In this document: in pieces, positions 35,896 to 48,957 of the stretch
Layout of the letters: the number at the start of each line of letters is the position of its first letter
Position numbering within the stretch: the first letter of the stretch is position 1
NCBI GenBank assembly: GCA_028673005.1
Contig: CM054113.1
Location: forward strand, 68,417,350 to 68,481,349
DNA: 64,000 nt
Origin: Tanypteryx hageni
Lineage: Eukaryota > Arthropoda > Insecta > Odonata > Petaluridae
Reading direction: 5' to 3'
The notes under the pieces: generated by a model
Databases searched by the model: none
The model's input: only the letters and a program-made list of their open reading frames with translations
What the model was told of the DNA's origin: nothing
Position numbers and translations under genes: made by a program

Positions 35896-38117
35896 TTCGT
35901 CATTATTGATACTATTTTAATGAATTTATAACCTTAATTATTCGGCAAGAGTTTCTAAGTCAACGGTGTAAAAATCTTCGGCAGTTTGACTTGCAAACTT
36001 GTATATAACAACGGAGAATATGTTTTATTGTTCTTAACTGCGTGTTTATTTATTTTAAGGTAGCCACAATGCTTAATGGTTAATCAGAATTCCAGTTATG
36101 AGTTAATTTTTTGCCTAATTAAATCACATTATTTACATTAATTCTTGAATTGATGATTTTTTATCGATGTTTAACAATAGATGGCAGTAGTCATCAGTTT
36201 CAGCCGTACTGTTGATTTGTTGCGTTGTCTGGAAAACCAAAACGTTGAACGAATTCCTAACTCCTAAAAATCGTCTACTTTCCGGTTGACGGCTTGGTTG
36301 ATGCTCCCATAGTTCATGCGTCATACCTGAATTCTTCGAAATTGTGAATCATCAAACGGTAAGTTCTTTGCCCCTTTTGCTCTTTTGTTTTCTGAGGTGT
36401 GAAGCAAAAATGTGAGTCAACATATTCAATTGGTTGATATTTACGCTTGACAAATTTGGTCTTTAAACGATGTGCGTTTCAACGCCTCATCATAATGGTG
36501 CGTTGAAAAGTTGGAAATTGGATTAACATCTGGGTGAAAATATCTATGTTGTAGCGTAACCTGGTTGAAAATTCATTTAAAGATCATATGCGCGAAAATC
36601 TAATTCTCTTAGTGCTCAAGAAGACTATATGAAAAGTAATATTAAAAGTAACCGGGAGTAATAAAAAGCGTGATAAAATACTACGAATTGTTCATACAAG
36701 GTAATAGTAATTCGAAATTAATTTTAATTAATTTTCTGGATATGACATTTTTAGAATAATTGCCAATTCTTTCCCTTGTTGCCATTCTGTTTTGAAGATA
36801 TTTTTTTATTTTTCATAATGTTACAGTGCCAATACAAGTTCAATTTTGTATTTTAGACGAAATCGGCTGATTTAATTACACTCGATTTATATGTTTCCCG
36901 ACAAAAATTTTGAATCACTGAATTTTGATTTGGGAATGATGACTTCAATTTTGTTTTGGGGGAGGGGCACGCATTTTCCGATACGCCACTGTCGGGAGAC
37001 GATTATATTTTCCCAGAAGTTTACACGGGATTTTCAAGGTGCAAGATTGTTTTCTTTCATTCATCAAAATATGTAAATATGGACCAATTTTCTCCGTTTT
37101 TGATTTATTGGACGGCTAAAACTATAAAATATATTATTCTTCCGATGTTTAGATGTTGCACGGAAGAATTTGTCAAATACGCATTTCTTTTCGAAATTTT
37201 ATGACATTTTCGTACTCTTTCCGGGTGCTAACCAAGGCGACCCACATTGATTCCTCCGATTCATTTATCGTCTATTAAGACTTCAAATACACAAATTAAT
37301 TTCTTTATTCGTTTTGAGCTTTTTGTAATACATCGATATAATTGTTGTAGCAACGTCAAACAATGGATTCCAACGTTTATAATTGCAGATAATTATTGTT
37401 ATTATTCAGTAAACTGCGTGTGGACTGTGGGCGTTTTTAACGATTGGCTAAAAGAAAAATCGTTTTTCTTTATTTCAATACTTTTACTTTCGTAAGTAAA
37501 ATCATTATATCCTACATATATAATGTTTATTGACGCAAATGGGCCTACGCATCAGTTTAAAATTTAATGATAAGAAGAATATGGGCTATTATTAAGAAAT
37601 GAAAAATAACATACTGTAAAGTACAAACAAATTTGTGTTGGTAACAAATCATGAGTAAAAAATTAAATAAATGGTTGAGTTAATTATATATGATAAATTG
37701 CATACATTACAATATAAAGAAACAATTTTAATGCATTAATAACATAGAACTTTGAAAATAATTGCTGTATATCATTACTATTTTACTATGGCTTATAAAT
37801 ATTCGGATTTTTGACTGACTTAGCAAAATGTTTTGCGGTCACCACTAGTTTTGGTTTTAATTTCTCAGTCTTTCTCTTACTCAAACTAATAACGTTAATT
37901 GAGACGAAAGTTTGATTCGCCTATCCAAAACCCTTAGTCACTAGTATGATATTCATGATTGCTAATGGTCCGGGAACGGCTTTGGAATCCCGGGGTCTGC
38001 CGTGTTGTTGCGATTTTCAATCTTCGTTTGCCGTTTTTAAATAAATGTTGCTATGTATTTACCATTGCTATTTCTTTATTATTTTTGATACAAGAGTGTT
38101 AATAAGAATCTTATTAT
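35896..38117. other. Mostly unique AT-rich sequence, no gene seen
   Basis: Nothing recognisable on either strand. Confidence 0.5.
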
Positions 38118-38311
38118 GAACCAAAACACTTCAACCAACTTACCCAACCCGGTGAAGTCGTGCAAAATGTCCCTTTGAGGAAGAACCAAAATACCTCAAC
38201 CAACTTACCCACCCCGGTGAAGTCGCGCAAAATGTCCCTTGGAGGAAGAACCAGAACACTTCAACCAATTTATCCAACCCGGCGAAGTCACGCAAAATGT
38301 TCCTCCATAAA
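38118..38311. repeat. 65-bp tandem repeat, three copies
   Basis: GAACC starts units at 38118, 38183 and 38248, exactly 65 bases apart. Each unit carries TTCAACCAAYTTAYCCAMCC, GGYGAAGTCRYGCAAAATG and TCCCT. The copies differ by a handful of substitutions each. The third ends in ATGTTCCTCC. Because 65 is not a multiple of three, a protein repeat is unlikely. Confidence 0.92.
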
Positions 38312-39515
38312 TGTTACTAATAATAATAATGTCAAAAAAGGAACAGGTAGACTACGACAATTCCATCGCGTCCATGTTGGTAGCTGGTAAAACAAAAGAA
38401 GATCGAAAATTGCATCGTCAACGGCGACCCCGGGATTTCAAAGCTAAGCCATGGTCCGGTTCTAATCGTGCGACAATTCCCTCTCTGCTTTCGATACCCA
38501 CTGTGCAATCTTCTTCTTTTGCAATCCGCTTCTCATTGCCCTCAATTCCGCTGTCCTTTTTAATATCCGAATCTTTGAATTGCTTCGGAGATTGCGAGAT
38601 AAAAGAAAGTGTTTTGTGTCGTAAAATCGTTTTAACTTTTAACAATTATACAAATGTTTAGTTTCAAGTCGCCTTTTGGCTTTTTTCCATGGAATCTTTT
38701 GTAATTATCATATATCCGTCCATCAAAGTTACCCTCTTGTTGCGCATTGCCGCGCGAAAACCTGCAATCGCTCGAATAAATTACAGTTTTTGATATCCAT
38801 CGCGCTTGTCGAGTCTGCTAAACATGGTTAATATAAAGCGTTCTCATCGGTGGTTGGCTCAAAGCTCCGAAAATACCCCATTGAGAAACAACCGCGCCTA
38901 TTGTTTCGTCAAGGTCGGGGGACGGAAAAAGGATTGCCTTTCTATAAGTTCACACGCCTTGTTTTGTGCGTGTGAAGGTTAAGAGTGGCTCTTCGTGGTT
39001 ACATCTACATAATACCCTATAATTCACACATATTGATGCACGGTGGAGGGTGTTCATCGTCAACCCAACTCGCGAACTTCCTTTTGATTCTCGTGCGTGG
39101 CTTGGAGGATGACAGCCGTTTATCCGATTTTGTGGCGTTGATCTTATCGACCCGTGTAAGATGTCATTTCGTTGCTGGATTTTCTTGCTAAAATCGGAAA
39201 TAAAGCCGAAAGACGTTTTCCCTTGTACAATTCGAAGCCTTGCTCGTGGAAAGGCAGTGACGACAATCTCCTTGTTACGGCCAAGTTTCACCGATCGTGG
39301 CCTTTCACGACACGCCTTTTCTGCCTCAGAAGTGAGGCCTTTTTCGTTCGGATTTCACGATTTACGTTTAGCGCTGTGGCTAGCGAAAAGCATAATTATT
39401 ATTCTGCCAAAGTCCCCTTTAAACTACCTATGTTAATTCAAATCGATGGAAAGAATTGATCCAAAGATCTCTATGCCGACAGCTGTAAAGGTTGGGAATA
39501 ATCTGGAAACGAGAG
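38312..39515. other. Unique sequence, no gene seen
   Basis: Frames of up to 116 codons overlap on both strands (38311-38661, 39172-39459), without family resemblance. Confidence 0.5.
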
Positions 39516-39519
39516 AAAA

Positions 39520-39585
39520 CTGCCATGACCGGGAATCAAACTCAGGTTTTCCACTCACCCAACTAAGAAAATGCCCAGTCTTTAA
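39520..39585 (-). tRNA. tRNA-like remnant (minus)
   Basis: On the minus strand, TTAGTTGGGTGAGTGG resembles an A box and CTGAGTTTGATTCCCGG resembles a T arm with B box, but the anticodon arm between them appears deleted. It lies head to head with the plus-strand tRNA-like sequence 17 bases away. I take it as a SINE or pseudogene fragment. Confidence 0.4.
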
Positions 39586-39601
39586 ACGGGAGAATTCGGC
39601 T

Positions 39602-39668
39602 GCTAGGATAGTTCAGTGGTAAAATATTCGCCCGGCAAGTGAAATCCCGGGTTCGATTCTTACCAATA
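39602..39668 (+). tRNA. tRNA-like remnant, A and B boxes recognisable
   Basis: TAGTTCAGTGGTAAAAT is a good A box region. An anticodon stem TTCGC/GTGAA encloses the loop CCGGCAA (anticodon GGC, but with C where tRNAs have U33). GGGTTCGATTC is an intact B box. The T stem and acceptor stem do not pair. This is probably the head of a tRNA-derived SINE. Confidence 0.5.
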
Positions 39669-42148
39669 AATTAATTTTAAGAAAGCTTTTGCGTCAGCGT
39701 TTGCTCACAGCAGCAATAATGTTGTTTGCATGTTCTCTTTTGCTATAAGAAGCCCCTCAAATGTAATACGGTCTTTTGTGGATCTTGTGTGGATCATTGA
39801 AACCGTCACTAATAAGACTGATATTTATCTGTACTTGCCCCTGACGCTGTTAAGTGAAATATTCATTTGAAAGTCGCTATGGTGTAACGGATTGTATGTG
39901 GAATGTATGTGGGTCAAATGGATTCTTATATTAAATTTAGTATAGTAAGTTGTTGTTACCTCACATTTTTGTTCGCGTAACGTTATATTTCATATTACAA
40001 CAGTTAAAAGAATCCAGTTCGCGGTAGCGATTTTCGTGTCTTCGTTCTGTGGAATTATTCTCGGAAATATTCTAAACAAAGGGCAGAAGACCATTCATTT
40101 CGTGTGAATGTTTGATCCCATACGGCGAGTTAAGGGTTTTATCCCCCGTAATTGTCGCATTTCTTCCGGGCCTCTGGGAAATTACCTCATTATAGCTGCA
40201 ATGTTGAATTTAGCTATGATATCTTGTATGTGACTTGGTTTCAAGTCCGTTAGACTTGGTAGACTCGTGCCTTGATCCTTATATTATAATGTGCCGGCAT
40301 AATAAGTGGGCTCTGATAACGTCCCCGGGACGATTTACATATGAGAAATGTACACAAGATAAAAGCTCTCTTAATCCGAGGCGGTGCATTTTAAGAAGAG
40401 GGCTTACGAAATGTGGTCGGTGTTGCAGATCAAGGGATGTTTTTTTAAGGTTGGTATTTATTCTTTCTCTCCGCATTCTCCTTACGTTTGGAGTTTTTGC
40501 CCTAATTAGCCGCTTTCCTGCAGCTATTCCTCTATTGCGTATCGTTAAAAAAAGTGCATTTTTTAGTCTCTTTTAACTTTAATTGCCTTCATTATTTCGT
40601 TCTGGGTAAAGTAACTGTTATCTTTCAGTGAGCGAAATTATATTAAGTAAATAATCTTTTTCTCGGAAGAGAAGGACATTTAAGATAATTCCCGTTATGT
40701 GACTTTCCCTCGTATCATCTTGGGTTGGAGGCGCCGAAAAATAGGAGAAAATGTATTTTCTTTTATTGGTGATATTTAATTTATTGGAAAATACATTTAT
40801 AAGAAGAGTACGCATAAACTTTACCTTTTAAGTTTCTAGGTAGATAATCCTTTTAAAGTATTGGTTCTTATTTTCTTTCCGAATGGAGAAATTAGCTGGT
40901 TGGGTATACGAGATAATGAGAATTTATCATATTATTGTATTTAATTTGGTAGCACAACATTAAATATTATAGATACGTATCGTGTGTTTCCTGTCGATCC
41001 AACGTTATATTGTTCTGTCTGTCACAATGTTTCCTCTTAATGAAAGTCACGCGGTATTGTTATTACTATATTATTGGAAAGGAAATACAAAATCTCTTTA
41101 ATTTTTTTAGATGTGTTATTTTTAATTGGTAGTATTACGAAATAACTTTTTAAACCTTTTATTTTTTTATACATACTTTAATATGCGTAATTCCTTTAGA
41201 ATTACGTGATTCTTCTCAAGTTTCGCTTCTGATGATGTCCAAGTTTTGGATTAGAGAACATCGTATCAAACTGGAATGGTTATTCTCGTTCTGGTATCGT
41301 GTTACCTGTTAAAATCCAGCGCTGCGGGATAGGAAAAGGGCAATCCTGTACTCGCATTACCTGCACAGGGTTACAAATTTGCCATTAATGGTCGTTTTTC
41401 GAAAATTGTGACTGATTGCGCGGAGTTTTTTTTTATTCTCCCTTGCTAGATATGCAGAACTTACCCATACCTGAAGCATTACTGCGTCAGGGTTAATTGA
41501 TTTTTTTTGTTAATCGCGTAAAATATTTACCCAGCAAACAAGCGCCAATTACATCCCGTTGAATCTCGTTTGCATCTGACTCCAAATAGCGCATCGCGTT
41601 TGCATTAAGCTGCGAGGCTCTTCTTGATGGACGGAGCTCTGTGATCGCTCCGCTGCAATGCAATGTTTAAACGTTTTAGTGATGCACCCAAGTATTTTAG
41701 TGGCCATCAACGTCAGACGGTGCTCGACTCGAGGCATTCACCGGATAGGAGAGTCTTTTCCTCGAAATCCAAATATTCCGCGGGCGAACTATGTGCTGGT
41801 AAGTTTCACAAACGAATGTCGGGAACGCGAGGTGCGGCGGCGTTGCCAAATCGCGTATTCGAGTGGTCTTAATTTCTTTCGTTTACAAGTTTTCGCACGT
41901 TATGTTCTCCGTAAGTATCATGTGGTTGATGGTTTTTAAGGTAACGATCGCGACGCTGTCGTTCTTAACGCGTTTGGTTTTATAAAAGACTTATTCATCA
42001 AGTTCACCCGCTACTTAGATTTCGCTGTTAATCGAAAACGAAAATGGCACTGGGTATAAGGAATTTATACCAAACACGTAATTGTGCTTGTCTTGGCTGT
42101 TTTTTACTTGTAAAGAAATTCAAATGGCTCTAAGAGGTTTTTGGGTTG
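39669..42148. other. Unique sequence, no gene seen
   Basis: No repeat, RNA or protein similarity I can support. Confidence 0.5.
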
Positions 42149-42439
42149 TTCTAGGCCAGGGGATGGACAACCTTTTTTACGTGGCGGCCCATATTGCTAG
42201 TCAATGCTTCGGCGAGCCACAATAGACTTTAAATCGAACCTGATGTATCAAATCAGTGAAAATCAAGTCCAAATTAGGTTTTTAGGGTTAACATTTTAAC
42301 ATCAAGTGTTTTATCGTCGTAATTTGAATGCATATGAAATGATTTAGTGTTTTTAATAATTTTTTGGCGGGCCGTTTAAAACGCGCTTGAGGGCCGCAGG
42401 CGGCCGGCGGGCCGTAGGTTGCTCATCACTGTTCTAGGC
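42149..42439 (-). mobile_element. hAT-like MITE, family 1, copy 4 (inverted)
   Basis: The element (42157-42431, 275 bp) has CAGGGGATGGACAACC at the left and the inverse of CAGTGATGAGCAACCT at the right, with the exact 8-bp duplication TTCTAGGC on each side (42149-42156, 42432-42439). Read on the minus strand, the interior matches family 1: GTTAACCCTAAAAACC, GATTTTCACTGATTTG, and a GCCGAAGCATTGAC-like end. It is therefore the same family in opposite orientation to copies 1-3. Confidence 0.87.
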
Positions 42440-44967
42440 TATTATGGGATTCCATTTTAGTCTATTATCCTTGGCTGTTACTTAGAATTATGACACAGAT
42501 GAGATATTTTATTTCCTGCTTATTTTTCGGCGACAATGTTGTCACACACTTAGGTTTGGAAGTTCCTTTCATATGTTCGTAATGCTCAAAAGAGCGCACA
42601 GGTTAAAAAATTTTCAAAAGTATGCACATACTTTGCATTTTATATTTAATATAAAGAGATTCTTCGTCATCTCCCACTGTTAAAATCATATGACGTGAGT
42701 GGCGATATTTTTATCATGGAAAATCCTCGATTCTATCGCCGAAATTTTTTACGAGCCTTCTCCATTTAGGTTGGTTTTCCGGATTTAGTTTCCGCCACTG
42801 CGTGATCCGATATAAATTGGCGCGCTGATAGTTTTTGTTGTTTTGTTATTCTATGTAAACCGGCATTGATTCTTAGAACTCCGAGAGTTCCTGCTCCAAC
42901 CTCTTTATCAATATCGAAGGGCTGTCTTTCCACTCAAGAAGGGATTGGACTAATCCGGCAATTTATCGCGAAGATTATCCCGAAGGCGTACTGTACAGTA
43001 TGACAACTATACCTATACCTGCTACTTATCTCGCTCTCGCGATGGATCTTTTCGTTTTGTATACTTTATATTTGGAGACGGTAAAGAAGGGTGACATACA
43101 CAGGAGTGGTCAAGAGCTTCCATGTGAAACCTAAAATCAAAAGTAAATGTACGATTTTAAAAACGGTGTAAATAAATTTAACCTGTTAACCGATTGACTT
43201 ATCTTTTTCCATTATATCCTCCACCGGTTGAAGTACATATTTAATAAAATGTTGATTTCACGGTATACCTTGTATGGGTCTATTTCGTCTGCCAAATGTT
43301 TAATTTAATTCCCATTTCCTTGATAAAATCGTGCTTGAGCTATGGCATAAGAATGTCTCGTTGAGATAATAAAAGTGTGGAATATCCTCAGAGAAAAAGA
43401 TGTTGGAATACGTTGGACGGAAAGTTAGCCGAGGGCAATTGGTAATGGGAACATTCGTATTAATCAATTCAGCACTGCACCGATTTCAGCGTGATGACTG
43501 ACTTTCTATTCCAGTTTTTCTACTGATTCATGGCTATTATAATATTTTTTTTCATAATTGGCCGTATTGAAGCCACTCACCGTTATTTCGACTCCTCGAT
43601 TTATCTCCACCTTATTTTAAGCACTTCATACTTAATTAGATTACAGTGTTCGTTGATTGACATAACATCAATCATAGAACATTCGTGAAAATAAATACAA
43701 ACATTTTCCTAACTTTCGAAGTCGATGCTCCAAATTACAAGTTTCAGTTGTTTTTTCTCATTATTCTATCACTAGATATAATTATGTATGTTATGAATCA
43801 CTTACGATACACCGAGAATTTCTCAAAATGGTTATGAACAAAATGCAGCACAGATATCACCAAGCGTGTGTAGGCTTAGAATCAAAATTATCAATTAACC
43901 CAAGGGCAGTGAACGTGTTAATATAGGGAGGGACTATGGGAGAAGCAGTTTTGGATAAGTGTATATAAAAGCCTTTCTGAACGAAGAATGCGTTGCTGTA
44001 CGGAACCGCGTTGTGTTCTGTAAGGTTTCTCTGTATTACAGAGGAAAATATTTAATTTACTTCGCATGTCCTTGAAGACGATATCCTCGGGATCTTCTGA
44101 TGGCAAATATGCTACCGAAATCTATCGAAAAAATATACATATGTGCCTCAAAGAATGGCCCTGTTTGTAAGGAGCGTTTTTGAAAGTAATTAGGGAGTAA
44201 AATGCCCTCCTTTCTTGCTACCAATGACACACATGGTATTTCTGATTCCATGGAATGTGAATTTCCCTAGCGTGACATTATACGGAGATAAGTTTTGCGT
44301 GATGCATTTATTCCCGTTTGAAACTTGGTTGCTCACTTCCGCCCAAGACGTATAAAGGACAGATGATTAGATAAAGCGGCGAGATTCCTTGAAAACAATG
44401 AGAAGCAATGCGGCTATACCGAGAAGCGGTGTCCTCTCGATGCATTTCTTTATGCGTACCTCTGCTTTTCTCCCTAACGTTTTAAATCGGTAACTGTTCG
44501 AGCGGAATTGATTTTTTCCTGGTTATTGTCGCCTTCACGATCTAAGTTCGTTGGAATCAGTCTGTTATCCCAATTACTGCAAAAGCTGGGAAAAGACCGA
44601 ACGAAATTTTTAAGCAATTTTTAACAATTGTCCCACAAAAACACGACGCAATAGAATACAAATTGAAGCGATAGATGTGAAAATCTTAGGATATATGGAG
44701 ATATCGATATCGCTGGCGATGACGTTTTCATAAAAATTCTACGCAGTAGTTTAGTCCTGCTGAAGAAACGTTTTATCGACAGTTTCAGTAAATACGCACA
44801 AGTATGTCGGGCAATTAACCTTGAATATTTTACTTTAAAACGATTGTGAGAGAAAATAAGATAAAGATAATTGTCCCGAGCAGGTCTTGTAAAAATTCTA
44901 AAGTAACATGACTAGTCCTGATAGAAGGGGCAATTTAGCTTGTTGATGATTCATCAGCCTTGGGAAG
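42440..44967. other. Unique sequence, no gene seen
   Basis: No repeat, RNA or protein similarity I can support. Confidence 0.5.
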
Positions 44968-45035
44968 TAGAAAGATAGAGCATCTGCCTTACAGTTATAA
45001 GGCCTTGAGTTCGAATCATTCTGAGAGCGTTGGCA
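44968..45035 (+). tRNA. tRNA-Val(TAC)-like remnant
   Basis: GATAGAGCATCTGCCTTACAG matches the D-arm to anticodon-loop stretch of valine tRNAs (loop CTTACAG, anticodon TAC), and GAGTTCGAATC is an intact B box. The 3' half of the anticodon stem and the acceptor stem do not pair, so it is a pseudogene or SINE head. Confidence 0.5.
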
Positions 45036-45888
45036 CTTTGTAAGGGATATGAGCGTTGTGAATTTATGATTCATGCGACGGAATTTTTAAAAAAGTTTTC
45101 CCCTGACATTGACGTGAAGTTGGGGTTTGAGAGCATTCCGAATCTTTTACAGTTTCGCTTGAAATATCGTAAATCCTATTTAGGATATGGATTTACCAAA
45201 GATTTTCTTAGGCGAGTGCTCATTTTATATATGCAAGTTATGACCAAAACATTAACGGGGTTTGGGAAATAATTATTTGATGAAAGGAATAATTTGCCTG
45301 CTGCACCTTATTACTTATCATTTTGATTAAATCGTTCTCATTTAGTCCAAGACGACTTTAATGCGTGTTGATGTGTACGAATTTTGTTTTGTTGTTATCG
45401 TGTTAGAAGGGACATGGTTGGTGTCTAGATGCAGATTGAGAAAAGGTGATTTCTCGCCGAGTTGTGGACTGCCATTTCTGAATCATTGAAGAGTTTGCAC
45501 TAATTTTATTACTCGCTAATTCCGAGAAGGATTTAGGATAGCTCTTCTCAGCCTTTTGAGTGTCGTGGCGATAATTCGATTTAGCGTGATCATCTCGGGG
45601 TGGAATTTCGAAGCTTCAATTATTTTAATTGCCAACCAATTAATGAAATGATAACATTCGGATTTTCTCCTTGAACAAATGGAAACTAACTTGATGCATT
45701 TGAGATAATTAAATATTTCAGTAGGTTTGAGAAATTGGTGCGCTCGTTTTAATTCGTTTAAAGCAAAACAAAAACCATTTAAAAAAGATATATTTTGGCT
45801 CTGAATGCACGCACGATCATAGAGGCAAAAGGAAATTGGTAGCGTCTATGGCACATATTTTGAGAATAACAGAAGTTGTAATGTATAA
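45036..45888. other. Unique sequence, no gene seen
   Basis: Nothing recognisable. It is the left flank of the first autonomous hAT relic. Confidence 0.5.
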
Positions 45889-48800
45889 CTCATACCCTAG
45901 GGCACGGCGAAACGGGGCTGTCTCCCCGGGCCCCGCGCTAAGCAGCAAGATGAAGATTGCTGCTAAGCGTGGACGACACTCACGGTGGCCCGAAAGTTAC
46001 CTTTACCTAATGATTCAATCCCACCCACTCCACTAAAAGTATCCTTCCAGAGCTTCTATTAAACAACTTTTGCTTACAGTGCAAGCGTAAACAGATTTCC
46101 TTTATTTAATACCCAGCCTATGACGTTTGTTTATCGGTTCTTGCAAAAAGGCGGGGGACTAGGACATGTTTGTGTAGTATGGTATTTTGCTCTGGTTTTC
46201 CTTCGTACTTTTTACCTACCGAGTTCAGTCTTCGGCCGTTAGTCGGTCGTGTGACTGTGATCTGTGTATATCTTGTTTCTAACCAAGGATATTTTTCAGT
46301 ATTCATCGTCGCTTGTTACTGAACAGGTTAGTACGTATTATTTCAAATATTAATGAATACGTTTGACTGTATTTTATAATCATAGCTCATTCATTTTTTT
46401 ATTGAACGGTTACCAATTTGTAAGCAGGGAAATCAAATTGGCGAGTAAAGTATACTTTTTGAGTTATGTCGAAAAAATAAGGTTGGATTTAAATTAAAGT
46501 TGCTGTGCATCACAGAAGTAAGAGGTTTTCATTAGTTTCTTGCGCGCGGCATTTTTTTCTTTCATTTTCAGCAAGCCATGGCTAGTACTAACAGAGACAG
46601 AGATAAATTCAGAAAATATAGCTCGGGTGCAGAGAAAAGGCAAAAGACAAGGAAGAAAGAAGAAAGCGAAAAGACAATTAAAGGTTCCCTAGAGAAATTT
46701 ATTTTAAAAACTCTTTCGTCTACTGAGACAAATTGTTATTTAATGAAATCTAGTGACTTTGATGGTGACTTTAGTGGGGGTAGTATAGAGGCTGTGGATG
46801 AGGATAATAGCAAACGATTTTCTCAGGCTTTTGAAATTGACAACACCGCCGTCGCTACCGGCAATGAGGCTTTATATGATCCAGCCAACTGGCCAGATTT
46901 TGTAGACAATAAGTCAATTGAACTTTTAGTGGAAAGAAAATCTTAAAATATCTAAAATATCCCATGAATAGTGATAATCGACGCTTTTCGGAAAATATTT
47001 ATACGCGAATATTGTCGAATGGAAAAAGGTATGGAGGAGAATGGTTTGTATATTCCAAAAATATTGATGCAGCCTTTTGCTTCTGCTGTAAATTGTTCGG
47101 CACAAATAAAGCAGGAAACTTAATCAAGAAAGGTTGTAATGACTGGAAGTATTTGAACGAGAGACTACGATCTCATGAGTCACTCAATGAGCATACATTG
47201 AACTCCGCAGATTGGATTGAAATTAAGAGAAGATTGTTATCAATGACGACAATAGACGAGTTCGATAAACGAGAAATAAACAAGGAGAAGGAACATTGAT
47301 GGTCAGTGATGATACGTATTATTTCAGTTGTGCAGTAACTTGCTGAACACATTCGGCATTTCGTGGAAAGCACGCGACTTTTTATGAAGTTGACAATGGC
47401 AATTTTCTGAGATTAATTGAAATGATAGCTAAATTCGACCCAACAATGCAAGAGTATGTCCGACGTATTTAAATTGAGAAATCCATTACCACTATCTTGG
47501 AACTCATTAAAAATAAGTTAATCTCGATAATCGCATTGCAGGCGAAGAAAAAAATCTTTGAAGCCGTTATGAATGCAAAATACTTTTCCGTTATTCTTGA
47601 CTGTACCCCTGATCTGATTGTGAGTTACCTTGTGCTGCGCTATGTTGACATGACTTCAGAAGAAGTCAAAGTTAAGGAGAACTTCATTGACTTTCTGTTA
47701 GTTCAGGACACACGTAGTCAAAGACTATCAGAATCTCTCATATCTTCTCTGAATCGAATTGGCTTACATATTAAAGATTCTAGGGGACAAGAATACGACA
47801 ATGAGGCAAATATGAGGGGCCGAAATCAAGGTGTGCAGGCGCGCATCCTTCAGAGGAATCGCCGAGGCTTTTTCACTCTGTGGTTGCCACAATTTAAATC
47901 TTGTTTTAGGAAATACGGCCAAGAGCAACTCAAAAGCCATGACATGGAGTCGTATAGCGAATTTATAATACGTTTTCTGCATCCACTCACAGCTTAGAAA
48001 TACTGAAAACGACTTCTGTCACTTACAACACGTTTCGAACAAATGTAAGAGTACGCAGGGAATTTCGGCTTCCTAAATGATTTTAAAAAACTTGGAGAAT
48101 TAACAGAAGATAAATTGAAAAAACCATAAATTTGAACAACATATTGAAAGATAAAGATTCACACGACATCGACAGTACAGACCTTTTCTCGGAACTGCGT
48201 GTGCTCCGACAGTTGATTCCCCCAAGGAACTAAAAGTGGATTTGAAATCATCAAGTTTCTCAAGTCATTTAATAGTTCCTTCCCAAATACAGAGATAGTG
48301 TATAGGATTTTGTCGACAATTCCGGTCACAGTGGCACTGGCGTAGCGAAATTTTTAGAAACTTAAAATAAAAAAACTATCTTAGCTCAGCATTGTCCCAA
48401 GAGAGATTGAGTGGATTGGCTATGCTGTGTATCGATAGAGAAATAGCCTCAGATTTGGATTACAATGATTTGATGACAGAGTTTGCTGCAAGAAAGTCAA
48501 GGAAGTTGAGTTTATGAAAGTAGGCAGAGCGATAAACTGAGTTTTTATTCTACTTTTGTATTAAGTTGACCTCACGTACCGTATATTGCCATTCATTTGA
48601 GATTTCTGTATGTTTGCATTCATATCCAAATTGCAAGTATACATGCAGCTTTCCAGAGCCATTTGAGACAATGATGAGCATAGATCATTATGAATCAGGC
48701 GTAAATGATCAAATTATTGTTGGTTTTTCGAACGAAGGACTTGTTTTGTTCTTGAACTCGAGAAGTGATTCCTCATTTAGAGAACACAATAAAAAATATA

Positions 48801-48957
48801 TGTATATTTAAATTATACAATAAAATATACATATTTAAAACATATAATATATTTTACAATTATTTTTAGTGGCCGAATTATACCTTGATATTTTAGGGGC
48901 ACCGCAAATGCTGATCGCTCTGGGCCCCGCACCACCCTAGGGACGGCCCTGCTCATA
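45889..48957 (+). mobile_element. Dead hAT transposon A (ZMYM1-like), about 3.06 kb
   Basis: The right end, read inward on the minus strand, is CAGGGCCGTCCCTAGGG followed by GGTGCGGGGCCCAG. The left end begins CCCTAGGGCACGGCG and continues into GGGGCTG, so its first bases (CAGGGCCGT) seem lost. The flanks share CTCATA (45889-45894 and 48952-48957), part of what should be an 8-bp duplication. The interior encodes a broken hAT transposase on the plus strand (see next entry). About 680 bp of untranslated sequence precedes the first start codon and about 430 bp follows the C-terminal domain. Confidence 0.85.
46578..48517 (+). pseudogene. hAT transposase pseudogene, TTF zinc finger + DUF4371 + C-terminal dimerisation
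   Basis: Three open pieces in order. 46578-46946 (122 aa, starts MASTNRDRDKFRKYSSGAEK) is the charged N-terminus typical of ZMYM1-like hAT proteins. 46964-47299 (111 aa) is a TTF-type zinc finger with FCFCCKLFG, NDWKYLNERL and the final SHESLNEH. 47497-47997 (166 aa) is the DUF4371/RNase-H-like part with AKYFSVILDCTPD and GQEYDNEANMRG. Between pieces, stops and frameshifts break otherwise alignable sequence. Downstream, IVYRILSTIPVTVALA and LSQERLSGLAMLCIDREIA (about 48290-48450) are the hAT C-terminal dimerisation region, with the usual ERSFSKLK stretch damaged. Family length is about 700-800 aa. It is not functional. It could be mistaken for a host ZMYM1-like gene; the flanking transposon ends argue against that. 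Confidence 0.92.

Noticed and set aside
38118..38311. CRISPR-like array
   Set aside because: The three 65-bp units abut with no unique spacers, and the window is eukaryotic in character.
46578..47997. A host ZMYM1-like gene
   Set aside because: The pieces are separated by stops without splice sites, follow the hAT transposase order, and lie between hAT ends with CTCATA flanks.
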